Origin: Pseudomonas sp. MIACH
GTDB lineage: Bacteria > Pseudomonadota > Gammaproteobacteria > Pseudomonadales > Pseudomonadaceae
Assembly (NCBI RefSeq): GCF_001269925.1
Contig: NZ_LHVO01000051.1
Location: forward strand, 124,001-188,000
Direction: 5' to 3'
Length of the DNA stretch: 64,000 bases
The translations under genes were made by a program, and so were the position numbers. The notes under the pieces were generated by a model. The model was not told where the DNA came from, did not search any database, and saw nothing but the letters and a program-made list of their open reading frames with translations. Below, piece by piece: positions 15,357 to 22,992 of this stretch; within the stretch, counting starts at the first letter, position 1, and each line of letters starts with the position of its first letter.

Positions 15357-16676
15357 TTAGTCCGTGGTAATCCGCGAATGCTTGCGTGTGTCCTTCATGG
15401 TCACATAGACCACCAGCGACACCGCGATACACGCGGTCACGTACCAGTAGTAACCGGTTTCCATGCCGATGCTCTTGAACCACAGCGCGATGTATTCAGC
15501 GGTACCGCCGAAGATCGATACGGTCAGTGCATACGGCAGGCCAACGCCCAGGGCGCGGATTTCGGTCGGGAACAGTTCGGCTTTGACCACCGCGTTGATC
15601 GAGGTGTAGCCGCTGACGATGATCAGCGCCGCCATGATCAGGAAGAACGCGCCCCACCAGGTCTGGATCGTGTGCAGGGTGGTGAGGATCGGCACGGTGA
15701 ACAGGGTGCCGAGGATGCCGAAGGCGATCAGGATCGGCCGACGACCGACTTTGTCCGACAAGCCGCCGACGATCGGTTGCAGGCACATGAACAGGAACAG
15801 CGTCGCCGCCGAGATGGTGGTGGAGTCGGAAATGCTCATGCCGACGGTGTTCACCAGGTATTTCTGCATGTAGGTGGTGTAGGTGTAGAAGGCCAGGGTG
15901 CCGCCCATGGTCAGGCCGACCACGGTCATCAGTTCCTTGGGGTGACGCATCAAGGTGCGCATGGCGCTTTCCTTGGCTTTTTCCTTCTTGGTGAACGACT
16001 CGGTTTCTTCCATGCCGCGACGCAGGTACAGCGCGACCACTGCGCACAGGGCGCCGATGGCGAACGGGATACGCCAGCCCCAGTCGTACAGTTGCTCGGT
16101 GGTCAGGATCTGCTGCAGCACGATCAGCACCGCCAGGGCGATGAGTTGGCCGGAGATCAGGGTCACGTATTGGAAGCTGGAGAAGAAACCGCGACGCTCC
16201 TTGGTCGCCATTTCACTCAGGTAGGTGGCCGAGGTGCCGTATTCGCCACCCACCGACAAGCCTTGCAGCAGGCGGGCGAACACCAGCAGGATCGGTGCGC
16301 CGACGCCGATGGTTTCGTAACCGGGGCTCAGGGCGATGATCAATGAGCCGAAGCACATCAACAGGACCGAAGCCATCAGTGCCGCTTTACGTCCCGCACG
16401 GTCGGCGTACAGGCCCATCAGCCAGCCTCCGATCGGGCGCATCAGGAAGCCCACGGCGAAGATCGCGGCGGTGTTGAGCAGTTGGGCGGTGGTGTCGCCT
16501 TTCGGGAAGAAGGCTTTGGCGAAGTACAGCGAGAAAGCGGCGTAGACGTACCAGTCGTACCACTCGACCATGTTGCCGACCGATCCGCTGAAGATCGATT
16601 TGATCCGGCTGGAGGTGGTGCGTTCTTTAGCCGGCGCGGCTGCCGACCCCAGAGGCAAGGTGTTGGAGTTATCCAT
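15357..16676 (-). CDS. kgtP: MHS-family alpha-ketoglutarate permease
   Basis: A 439-residue major facilitator of the metabolite:H+ symporter branch, with about 12 membrane helices. Signatures are GNMVEWYDWYVYAAFSLYFA at the first helix, DRAGRKAAL in the loop between helices 2 and 3, the family-typical RLLQGLSVGGEYGTSATYL and the second-half DKVGRRP. This pattern fits KgtP. Start ATG 16676 is preferred over ATG 16691 because AAGGAT lies 7 bases before it. Upstream are an A-rich Crc/Hfq-type motif, a sigma54 promoter and two palindromic enhancer sites. The adjacent sigma54-dependent two-component system on the same strand should drive it. Related dicarboxylate or citrate symporters remain possible substrate alternatives. 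Confidence 0.88.
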   Translation of the reverse strand: MDNSNTLPLGSAAAPAKERTTSSRIKSIFSGSVGNMVEWYDWYVYAAFSLYFAKAFFPKGDTTAQLLNTAAIFAVGFLMRPIGGWLMGLYADRAGRKAALMASVLLMCFGSLIIALSPGYETIGVGAPILLVFARLLQGLSVGGEYGTSATYLSEMATKERRGFFSSFQYVTLISGQLIALAVLIVLQQILTTEQLYDWGWRIPFAIGALCAVVALYLRRGMEETESFTKKEKAKESAMRTLMRHPKELMTVVGLTMGGTLAFYTYTTYMQKYLVNTVGMSISDSTTISAATLFLFMCLQPIVGGLSDKVGRRPILIAFGILGTLFTVPILTTLHTIQTWWGAFFLIMAALIIVSGYTSINAVVKAELFPTEIRALGVGLPYALTVSIFGGTAEYIALWFKSIGMETGYYWYVTACIAVSLVVYVTMKDTRKHSRITTD

Positions 16677-16695
16677 CGAAGGATCCTTCATCTAG

Positions 16696-16703
16696 TTGTT
16701 TTT
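16696..16703 (-). promoter_or_regulatory. Possible Crc/Hfq (CA) motif in the kgtP leader
   Basis: On the minus strand AAAAACAA fits the AAnAAnAA pattern bound by Hfq with Crc in Pseudomonas. It is 20 bases upstream of the chosen kgtP ATG, close to its ribosome binding site, so translation could be repressed on preferred carbon sources. Confidence 0.45.
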
Positions 16704-16737
16704 ATGGAGCGGCGCGTGCGCAGCCTGGCTGGGGCTA

Positions 16738-16754
16738 TAGCAGGAGCTGTGCCA
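16738..16754 (-). promoter_or_regulatory. Sigma54 promoter of kgtP
   Basis: Minus-strand TGGCACAGCTCCTGCTA matches the -24/-12 consensus TGGCAC-N5-TTGC with exact GG-N10-GC spacing and one departure in the -12 element. It lies 62-78 bases upstream of the kgtP start, with enhancer-like palindromes a further 44 bases upstream. Confidence 0.8.
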
Positions 16755-16797
16755 GGTGGATGAAGGTCCGGTCTAGAAGGGTTTGCGGATTTTTTTG

Positions 16798-16811
16798 AGC
16801 GGAAAGCCGCT
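16798..16811. promoter_or_regulatory. Enhancer palindrome 1 for the sigma54 activator
   Basis: AGCGGAAAGCCGCT is a perfect 5-bp-arm palindrome (AGCGG-N4-CCGCT). An almost identical copy lies 33 bases away, about three helical turns, as for paired activator sites. Confidence 0.7.
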
Positions 16812-16830
16812 GATGGTTTTGAGGGGAGTG

Positions 16831-16844
16831 AGCGGAAATCCGCT
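16831..16844. promoter_or_regulatory. Enhancer palindrome 2 for the sigma54 activator
   Basis: AGCGGAAATCCGCT repeats the AGCGG-N4-CCGCT pattern of 16798-16811 and touches the stop codon of the activator gene. The two differ only in the 4-base centre. Confidence 0.7.
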
Positions 16845-18178
16845 CATTCGTCTTTCAGGAACATGTCCCTGGCCAACCCATGGCGCTGCATTTTTTCGTT
16901 AAAGGTGCGCCGTGGCAGCTGCAACTCCGCCAGCACTGCCTTGATGTCGCCTTTATGCCGGGTCAATGCTGCCTTCAGGCAATGGGCCTCGAACGCCTCC
17001 TGCTGCGCGGCCAACGATTGCCCGGCTTCGATCCCTTCCGGTTCCGGTTCGCCAAGGCCCAGCACCTGGCGTTCGGCGACGTTGGCCAACTCGCGCACAT
17101 TGCCCGGCCAGTCATGGCTGAGCAGGCGGCCTAAATGCGCGCCGCTCAGCGGCTCCACGCTGCGGCCCAGGCGCTCGGCGGCGTTTTGGGCAAAGTGGTC
17201 GAACAGCAATGGAATATCTTCACGACGCTCGCGTAGTGGCGGCAGGCGCAGTTGTGCAACGTTCAGCCGATAGGCCAGGTCTTCGCGAAAGCGCCCGGCG
17301 CGGGCCTCTTCGAGCAGGTCCGGCTTGGTGGCGGCGATGATGCGTAAATCCACATGAATGCTTTGATTGGAGCCCAATCGCTCCAACTTTTGCTCTTGCA
17401 GCACGCGCAGCAGCTTCACTTGCTGGGCCAGGGGCATGCTTTCGATTTCATCGAGGAACAGCGTGCCGCCATGGGCGTACTCCAGTTTGCCGATGCGCTT
17501 GCCCTGGGCGCCGGTGAAGGCGCCGCTTTCGTGGCCGAACAGTTCGGCCTCGAACAGTTGCTCGGGGATTGCCGCGCAATTGAGTGCCACAAACGGTTTT
17601 TTCGCGCGTGGGCCGAAGTCATGCAGGCAGCGGGCGACCAGCTCCTTGCCGCTGCCGGTCTCGCCCCGGATCAGGACGTTGACCGGCAAGGTCGCCAGGT
17701 CGAGTACCTGTCGGCGCAGGTTCTGCAAGCCGCGAGAAACACCGAGCAGGCTCGACTCCAACTGCGCCCGATGATCGGCTTGTTGGTGCAGGCGGCGGTT
17801 TTCCAGGATCAGCCTGCGCTTGTCCAGCGCGCGGCGCAGGCTGTTGAGCAACGCTTCGGGGCTGAAGGGTTTTTCGAGGAAGTCGTAGGCGCCGTCGCGC
17901 ATGGCTTCGACGGCCATCGGCACATCGCCATGCCCGGTCAGCAGGATCACGGGCAGGTCGACGTCACGGCGCTGCACTTCGGCCAGCAGCTCCAGGCCGC
18001 TGAGACCGGGCATGCGCACGTCGCTCAGGATCACCCCGGGAAAGTCCCTGGGCAGTTGCGCCAGGCAGGCTTCCGCGCGGCTGAACAACTGCACCTCGAA
18101 CCCCGACAAGCTCAGCCATTGTTCGACGGCCGTGCGAATGCTGGCTTCGTCATCGACCACAATCACCGCGTTCAACAT
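16844..18178 (-). CDS. mifR: Sigma54-dependent response regulator, DctD/MifR type
   Basis: A 444-residue enhancer-binding protein. The receiver domain (1-120) shows VVDDEASIRTAVEQWL, the acceptor Asp in ILSDVRMPGLSG and LEKPFSPEAL. The AAA+ domain (about 145-370) has Walker A GETGSGKE, the sigma54-contacting ESGAFTGA loop, Walker B TLFLDEIESM and DWPGNVRELANV. A Fis-type helix-turn-helix at the end contains VLAELQLPRRTFNEKMQRHG. It overlaps the upstream kinase gene by 7 bases. Its closest functional model is MifR, which with MifS activates alpha-ketoglutarate uptake in P. aeruginosa; the adjacent permease and sigma54 promoter support that. A C4-dicarboxylate role (DctD) is the alternative. 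Confidence 0.88.
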   Translation of the reverse strand: MLNAVIVVDDEASIRTAVEQWLSLSGFEVQLFSRAEACLAQLPRDFPGVILSDVRMPGLSGLELLAEVQRRDVDLPVILLTGHGDVPMAVEAMRDGAYDFLEKPFSPEALLNSLRRALDKRRLILENRRLHQQADHRAQLESSLLGVSRGLQNLRRQVLDLATLPVNVLIRGETGSGKELVARCLHDFGPRAKKPFVALNCAAIPEQLFEAELFGHESGAFTGAQGKRIGKLEYAHGGTLFLDEIESMPLAQQVKLLRVLQEQKLERLGSNQSIHVDLRIIAATKPDLLEEARAGRFREDLAYRLNVAQLRLPPLRERREDIPLLFDHFAQNAAERLGRSVEPLSGAHLGRLLSHDWPGNVRELANVAERQVLGLGEPEPEGIEAGQSLAAQQEAFEAHCLKAALTRHKGDIKAVLAELQLPRRTFNEKMQRHGLARDMFLKDE

Positions 18179-19938
18179 AAGTCGGGTGTCTCCAGCGCGA
18201 TAGGCAAGGTCAGGGTAAATACCGCGCCGTCGCCATGGTTACTCGCGATCAGGCGCCCGCCCAGTTCGTGCACGATAGCGTAGGAAACCGCCAGGCCCAA
18301 ACCGAGCCCGTCACCCACCGGCTTGGTGGTGAAGAAGGGGTCGAACACGCTGTTGAGGTGCTCTTCGGCAATCCCGCCGCCGCTGTCGCTGACCGTGAGT
18401 TGCCACAGTTGCTGATCGGCGTGCAGGCGGATTTCCAAGCGCTTGCGTGGTTTGTCGGCCATGGCGTCGAGGGCGTTGCGCAGCAGGTTGATCAGCACCT
18501 GTTCAAGGCGGATCGCATCGCCGCGTACCCAGGCGGGACGGGCGAGGTCCAGCATGGTACCGATGGCTTCGTCACGCAGGCGTGCGTCGAGCAGTTGCAG
18601 GGACTGGTCGACCACGTTGGCCAGGTCCAGGCGTTCGCGCAAGCCGCTGGGGCTTTTGCGCGCGAAGGTTTTGAGGTGGCCGGTGAGGGCGGCCATGCGG
18701 GTGAGCATGTCGTCCAGCGGGGTGAGGGCCTTGTAGGCGTCGTCCACCCGACCGTGGTCCAGCAGCAATCGCAAAGTGGCCAACTGCATGCGCTGGGCAG
18801 TCAGCGGCTGATTGATCTCGTGGGCGAGGGCGGCGGACATTTGCCCCAACGCCGCTAATTTGGCCGATTGCACCAGGCCATCCTGGGCGGTGCGCAGGGC
18901 CTGGGTGCGCTCTTCGACAAGCTGTTCGAGTTCTTCGCGGCTGCGCTGGCGCAAACGGGCCAGGCGCCAGCGTTGGCTGAGGAACAGCGCCAGGAACACC
19001 AGCGCCAGCCAGGACCCGGCGGCGGCAAGGCCGGCGTTGCGCTGGTCTTCAAAGGCGAACTGGGGTTTGCGCAGCAGATGCAGGGTCCAACCCTCGGCCT
19101 TCAGCGGCAGGGATTCCCAGATGTAATTGGCGCTGCCATCGGGGCCGTTGACGCGCATCAGGTGGCTGTTTTCATCAAAGCGTTGCAAGACCTGGGTATC
19201 CAAGGGTTGCAGTTGTTTCTTGTCATATTGGCGGGTGGCCTTGAGTTCGGCGAGGTCGCTGGGCGACAGCGCGCGCAGGTTGCGATAACGCCAGTCCGGT
19301 TGGTTGGCGATAAACACGATGCCGCGCGCATCGCTGACCAGCAGCAGGTCATTGCCTTGGGCCCACTCACGCTCAAGCTCGGGAAATTCCAGCTTTACCA
19401 CCATGGCGCCGAGGAACTGCTCGTGTTCATCGAGCACCGCGCTGGAGAGGAAATACCCTGGAATCCCCGTGGTCACGCCTACCGCGTAAAAGCGCCCGGT
19501 GCCTTGGCTCTTGGTCTGGCTGAAATACGGCCGAAATGCGTAGTTATGCCCGACGTAACTGCTCGGCAAGTTCCAGTTACTGGCGGCCACGGCCAGGCCT
19601 GTGCGGTCCATCAGTTCCAGGGTCGAGGACTGGGCTGCACCGTTGATGCGTTCGAGCTTGCGGTTGAGCAGGTCCTGGGTGCTGGCGTCCAACGGGCCTT
19701 TGAGCGCGTTGATCATTTCCGAGTCCAGCGCCAGCACAGCGGGCAGGGCGCGGTAGCGTTCGATCAGGGTGTGCAACGAGTTGGCATACAGCGCGAGCTG
19801 CTGGTTGGCGCGGGCCGCATCGTCCACCAACGCCTGGCGTTCGGCATGGCGCGTGGCCAAGGCAGCGGCCAGCAACGCACCGGCGATGATCAGTAGGGAA
19901 TAGAAGGTCAGGCGCAGGGGACGCGGTATCACGATCAT
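18172..19938 (-). CDS. mifS: Sensor histidine kinase, DctB/MifS type
   Basis: A 588-residue inner-membrane kinase. Helix 1 is at about residues 7-25. A periplasmic double-Cache-like sensor domain follows (about 30-275, with SYVGHNYAFRPYFSQTKSQ and GTGRFYAVGVTTGIPGYFLS, typical of DctB). Helix 2 is near 290-310, then a coiled linker, the H-box AALGQMSAALAHEINQPLTA and ATP-binding boxes (NLLRNALDAMADKPRK, GLGLAVSYAIVHELGG). Start ATG 19938 is chosen because it directly precedes the first helix; the frame itself opens at 20007. It precedes and overlaps the response regulator gene, forming a regulator pair with it. The ligand is most likely alpha-ketoglutarate, inferred from the adjacent permease gene. 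Confidence 0.87.
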   Translation of the reverse strand: MIVIPRPLRLTFYSLLIIAGALLAAALATRHAERQALVDDAARANQQLALYANSLHTLIERYRALPAVLALDSEMINALKGPLDASTQDLLNRKLERINGAAQSSTLELMDRTGLAVAASNWNLPSSYVGHNYAFRPYFSQTKSQGTGRFYAVGVTTGIPGYFLSSAVLDEHEQFLGAMVVKLEFPELEREWAQGNDLLLVSDARGIVFIANQPDWRYRNLRALSPSDLAELKATRQYDKKQLQPLDTQVLQRFDENSHLMRVNGPDGSANYIWESLPLKAEGWTLHLLRKPQFAFEDQRNAGLAAAGSWLALVFLALFLSQRWRLARLRQRSREELEQLVEERTQALRTAQDGLVQSAKLAALGQMSAALAHEINQPLTAQRMQLATLRLLLDHGRVDDAYKALTPLDDMLTRMAALTGHLKTFARKSPSGLRERLDLANVVDQSLQLLDARLRDEAIGTMLDLARPAWVRGDAIRLEQVLINLLRNALDAMADKPRKRLEIRLHADQQLWQLTVSDSGGGIAEEHLNSVFDPFFTTKPVGDGLGLGLAVSYAIVHELGGRLIASNHGDGAVFTLTLPIALETPDLC

Positions 19939-19987
19939 ACGGTGATGGGCAGGCACAGTAAGGGGAGTGCACCATAGCATGCGCCAT

Positions 19988-20025
19988 AAAAAAGGCGACT
20001 GGGCCATGGGGCCGCAGTCGCCTTT
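19988..20025 (-). terminator. Rho-independent terminator of fumarase gene
   Basis: Minus-strand AAAGGCGACTG pairs with CAGTCGCCTTT around a 13-base loop and is followed by a run of T. It starts 20 bases past the fumarase stop. Confidence 0.88.
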
Positions 20026-20044
20026 ATCCTTGCGGGAAAAGTGC

Positions 20045-21568
20045 TTACTGCACTTCTACCGCCAGGCTTTCACTGATCTTTTTCTGCCAGATGGCAGGAC
20101 CGGTGATGTGGACGGATTCGCCCTTGCTGTCCACCGCAACGGTGACTGGCATGTCTTTCACGTCGAACTCGTAGATCGCTTCCATGCCCAGTTCGGCGAA
20201 GGCAACCACACGCGACTTCTTGATGGCCTGCGCCACCAGGTAAGCGGCGCCGCCCACGGCCATCAGGTACACGGCCTTGTGGTCCTTGATCGCTTCGATC
20301 GCGGTAGGGCCTCGCTCGGATTTGCCGATCATGCCCAGCAGGCCGGTTTGCTCGAGGATCTGACGGGTGAACTTGTCCATCCGCGTCGCGGTGGTCGGGC
20401 CCGCCGGGCCAACCACTTCTTCGCGCACCGGATCAACCGGGCCGACGTAGTAGATAAAGCGACCCTTGAGGTCCACCGGCAGGGTTTCGCCCTTGTTCAG
20501 CATCTCGACCATGCGCTTGTGCGCGGCGTCGCGACCGGTGAGCATCTTGCCGTTGAGCAACACGGTTTCGCCCGGCTTCCAGCTCTGTACTTCTTCCGGG
20601 GTCAGGGTGTCGAGGTTGACGCGACGGGCCGATGGGCCGGCTTCCCAGACGATTTCCGGGTAGGCGTCCAGCGGTGGCGCTTCCAGCGACGCCGGGCCCG
20701 AACCGTCGAGCACGAAGTGCGCGTGACGGGTGGCGGCGCAGTTGGGGATCATGCACACCGGCAGCGAAGCGGCGTGGGTCGGGTAGTCCATGATCTTTAC
20801 GTCGAGCACGGTGGTCAGGCCACCCAGGCCCTGGGCGCCGATGCCCAGTTGGTTGACCTTCTCGAACAGCTCCAGGCGCATCTCTTCGATGCGGTTCTGC
20901 GGGCCGCGCTTTTTCAGCTCGTGGATGTCGATGGATTCCATCAACACTTCCTTGGCCATCACCGCGGCTTTCTCGGCGGTGCCGCCAATGCCGATGCCGA
21001 GCATGCCCGGTGGGCACCAGCCGGCGCCCATGGTCGGAACGGTCTTGAGCACCCAGTCGACGATCGAGTCGGACGGGTTGAGCATGGCCATTTTCGACTT
21101 GTTTTCGGAACCGCCGCCCTTGGCCGCCACGTCCACTTCCACGGTGTTACCCGGGACGATGGAGTAGTGGATCACGGCCGGGGTGTTGTCCTTGGTGTTC
21201 TTACGTGCGCCGGCCGGGTCGGCCAGGATCGATGCGCGCAGGACGTTTTCCGGCAGGTTGTAGGCGCGACGCACGCCTTCGTTGATCATGTCGTCCAGGC
21301 CCATGGTGGCGCCATCCCAACGTACGTCCATGCCCACGCGCACGAACACGGTGACGATACCGGTGTCCTGGCAGATAGGGCGATGGCCGGTGGCGCACAT
21401 GCGCGAGTTGATCAGGATCTGCGCGATGGAGTCACGGGCTGCCGGCGATTCTTCACGCAGGTAGGCCTCGTGCATCGCCTGGATGAAATCAACGGGGTGG
21501 TAGTAGGAAATGAATTGCAGGGCGTCGGCAACGCTCTGAATCAGGTCGTCTTGCTTGATCACGGTCAT
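20045..21568 (-). CDS. fumA: Class I (iron-sulfur) fumarate hydratase
   Basis: A 507-residue TCA-cycle enzyme hydrating fumarate to malate, of the oxygen-sensitive [4Fe-4S] class. The N-terminal catalytic part shows cysteines in HRPICQDTGIVTVF, GAGWCPPGMLGIGIGG and IPNCAATRHAHFVLDGSG, expected to ligate the cluster. The C-terminal beta domain has GPTTATRMDKFTRQIL and GGAAYLVAQAIKKSRVVAF. Start ATG 21568 gives MTVIKQDDLIQSVADALQFI, a typical N terminus; the frame extends to 21595. It is monocistronic by position, ended by the hairpin at 19988-20025. Confidence 0.95.
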   Translation of the reverse strand: MTVIKQDDLIQSVADALQFISYYHPVDFIQAMHEAYLREESPAARDSIAQILINSRMCATGHRPICQDTGIVTVFVRVGMDVRWDGATMGLDDMINEGVRRAYNLPENVLRASILADPAGARKNTKDNTPAVIHYSIVPGNTVEVDVAAKGGGSENKSKMAMLNPSDSIVDWVLKTVPTMGAGWCPPGMLGIGIGGTAEKAAVMAKEVLMESIDIHELKKRGPQNRIEEMRLELFEKVNQLGIGAQGLGGLTTVLDVKIMDYPTHAASLPVCMIPNCAATRHAHFVLDGSGPASLEAPPLDAYPEIVWEAGPSARRVNLDTLTPEEVQSWKPGETVLLNGKMLTGRDAAHKRMVEMLNKGETLPVDLKGRFIYYVGPVDPVREEVVGPAGPTTATRMDKFTRQILEQTGLLGMIGKSERGPTAIEAIKDHKAVYLMAVGGAAYLVAQAIKKSRVVAFAELGMEAIYEFDVKDMPVTVAVDSKGESVHITGPAIWQKKISESLAVEVQ

Positions 21569-21754
21569 GAGTCGCGCTCCTCTATAAGGGAACATTCAAT
21601 AAAGGTGGGCTCAGTGGGGTGCATCGGTCGGCTGAGTCCACCTTTCCAAGGCACGCCAAGTGGTGCAGGCGCGACGCTAAAAAGGCGCGGCAGTATAACC
21701 CGGCGCGGTGGCCGATACACCCGACTATGGTCATGAACCTCCGGCTCGGTTTAT

Positions 21755-21856
21755 CTGTGGGAGCGGGCGTGCTCGCGAAAAACTTGAATTTGATGGGTTT
21801 CGTCAGACGGCCCGCGTTATCGTTAGCGATCTTCGCGAGCAAGCTCGCGCCTACAG
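21755..21856. repeat. REPIN of the GTGGGAGCGGGC group
   Basis: CTGTGGGAGCGGGCGTGCTC on the left and GCGAGCAAGCTCGCGCCTAC on the right form an inverted pair of a different REP group from the other elements here (GAGCGGGC core). It ends 13 bases before the next gene, so it lies within that gene's leader. Confidence 0.8.
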
Positions 21857-21868
21857 TTGAAGAGTTAT

Positions 21869-22801
21869 ATGCCTGATCTACATGTCGGCGAACGCCATTG
21901 GTCGGTAGCCACCGGCAGCAACCTGCTGGATGCCTTGAACCAGGCGGGTGTAGCTGTGCCTTACAGTTGCCGGGCCGGCAGTTGCCATGCGTGCCTGGTG
22001 CGTTGCCAGGGCGAGGTCGAGGACCTGCAGCCCGAAGCGCTGAGCCCGGCACAACGCCAGGAGGGCTGGCGCCTGGCGTGCCAGTGCCGGGTGATCGGCG
22101 ATCTGCAGGTCGAAGCGTTCGACCCGCTGCGTGACGGTTTGCCGGCCCAGGTGGTGGGTGCTGATTGGTTGAGCGCCACTGTGCTGCGCCTGCGTCTGCA
22201 ACCGGAGCGCGGGTTGCGGTATCGCGCCGGGCAGCACCTGGTGTTATGGGCAGGGCAGGTGGCACGGCCTTATTCGCTGGCGAGCTTGCCGCAGGAAGAT
22301 GCATGTCTGGAGTTTCATATCGATTGCCGTCAACCGGGTGAATTCAGCGATGTTGCGCGAGGGTTGTTGGTGGGGGATCGTCTGCGCCTGGGAGAATTGC
22401 GTGGCGGCGCGCTGCAATACGATCCCGACTGGCAATCCCGACCGCTATGGCTGCTGGCTTCGGGTACCGGCCTGGGGCCTTTGTGGGGCGTGCTGCGCGA
22501 GGCGTTGCGCCAGGATCACCAGGGCGCCATCCGCGTGATTCACCTGGCCCATGAGGCCGACGGTCACTACCTGGCCGGGCCCCTGGCCGAGTTGGCGGCG
22601 CAGCATCCAAACCTGACGGTGGAGTTGTGGAGCGCGGCTGAGTCGACCCAGGCATTGGCGCAACTGCGGCTTGTTTCCCGGCAAACACTGGCTTTGCTTT
22701 GCGGTCACCCTGCCAGCGTCGAGGCTTTTTCCAAGCGCCTGTTCCTGGCGGGACTGCCGCGCAATCAACTGTTGGCCGATGTGTTTCTGTCCCGTGGTTG
22801 A
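21869..22801 (+). CDS. Ferredoxin-domain flavoprotein reductase (2Fe-2S / FAD / NAD(P)H)
   Basis: A 310-residue two-part electron-transfer protein. The N-terminal 2Fe-2S ferredoxin domain has the plant-type cysteine set in YSCRAGSCHACLVRC and a fourth Cys in RLACQCRV. The C-terminal part is a ferredoxin-NADP reductase fold with the FAD motif RPYSLASLP and the nucleotide-binding LLASGTGLGPLWGVL. Architecture resembles oxygenase reductase components, but no oxygenase gene is nearby, so its electron acceptor is unknown. Start ATG 21869 lacks a strong Shine-Dalgarno; a TTG in frame lies 12 bases before it. The REPIN directly upstream may shape its mRNA leader. Confidence 0.88.
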   Translation: MPDLHVGERHWSVATGSNLLDALNQAGVAVPYSCRAGSCHACLVRCQGEVEDLQPEALSPAQRQEGWRLACQCRVIGDLQVEAFDPLRDGLPAQVVGADWLSATVLRLRLQPERGLRYRAGQHLVLWAGQVARPYSLASLPQEDACLEFHIDCRQPGEFSDVARGLLVGDRLRLGELRGGALQYDPDWQSRPLWLLASGTGLGPLWGVLREALRQDHQGAIRVIHLAHEADGHYLAGPLAELAAQHPNLTVELWSAAESTQALAQLRLVSRQTLALLCGHPASVEAFSKRLFLAGLPRNQLLADVFLSRG

Positions 22802-22944
22802 GCGCTGAATTCCACGGTCGTGAGATTCGCGATAACCCGAGTTGCTGTGACTGGACGAGGGGTTTAGCGGCGAGCAGGCGGCGCAGGGGCCGTGCTGGTG
22901 GTGGGGCGGGGTTGTCGGGGGGGGATTGCCAGGCGCTAACCCAG

Positions 22945-22972
22945 TGCGGGAGGAGGCAAGCCCCCTCCCACA
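22945..22972. repeat. Single REP hairpin behind pykA
   Basis: TGCGGGAGGAGGCAAGCCCC followed by CTCCCACA folds as a REP hairpin. It lies between the convergent reductase and pykA genes, about 20 bases past the pykA stop. Confidence 0.75.
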
Positions 22973-22992
22973 GTGGTGTTTCAGCGTTTAAC

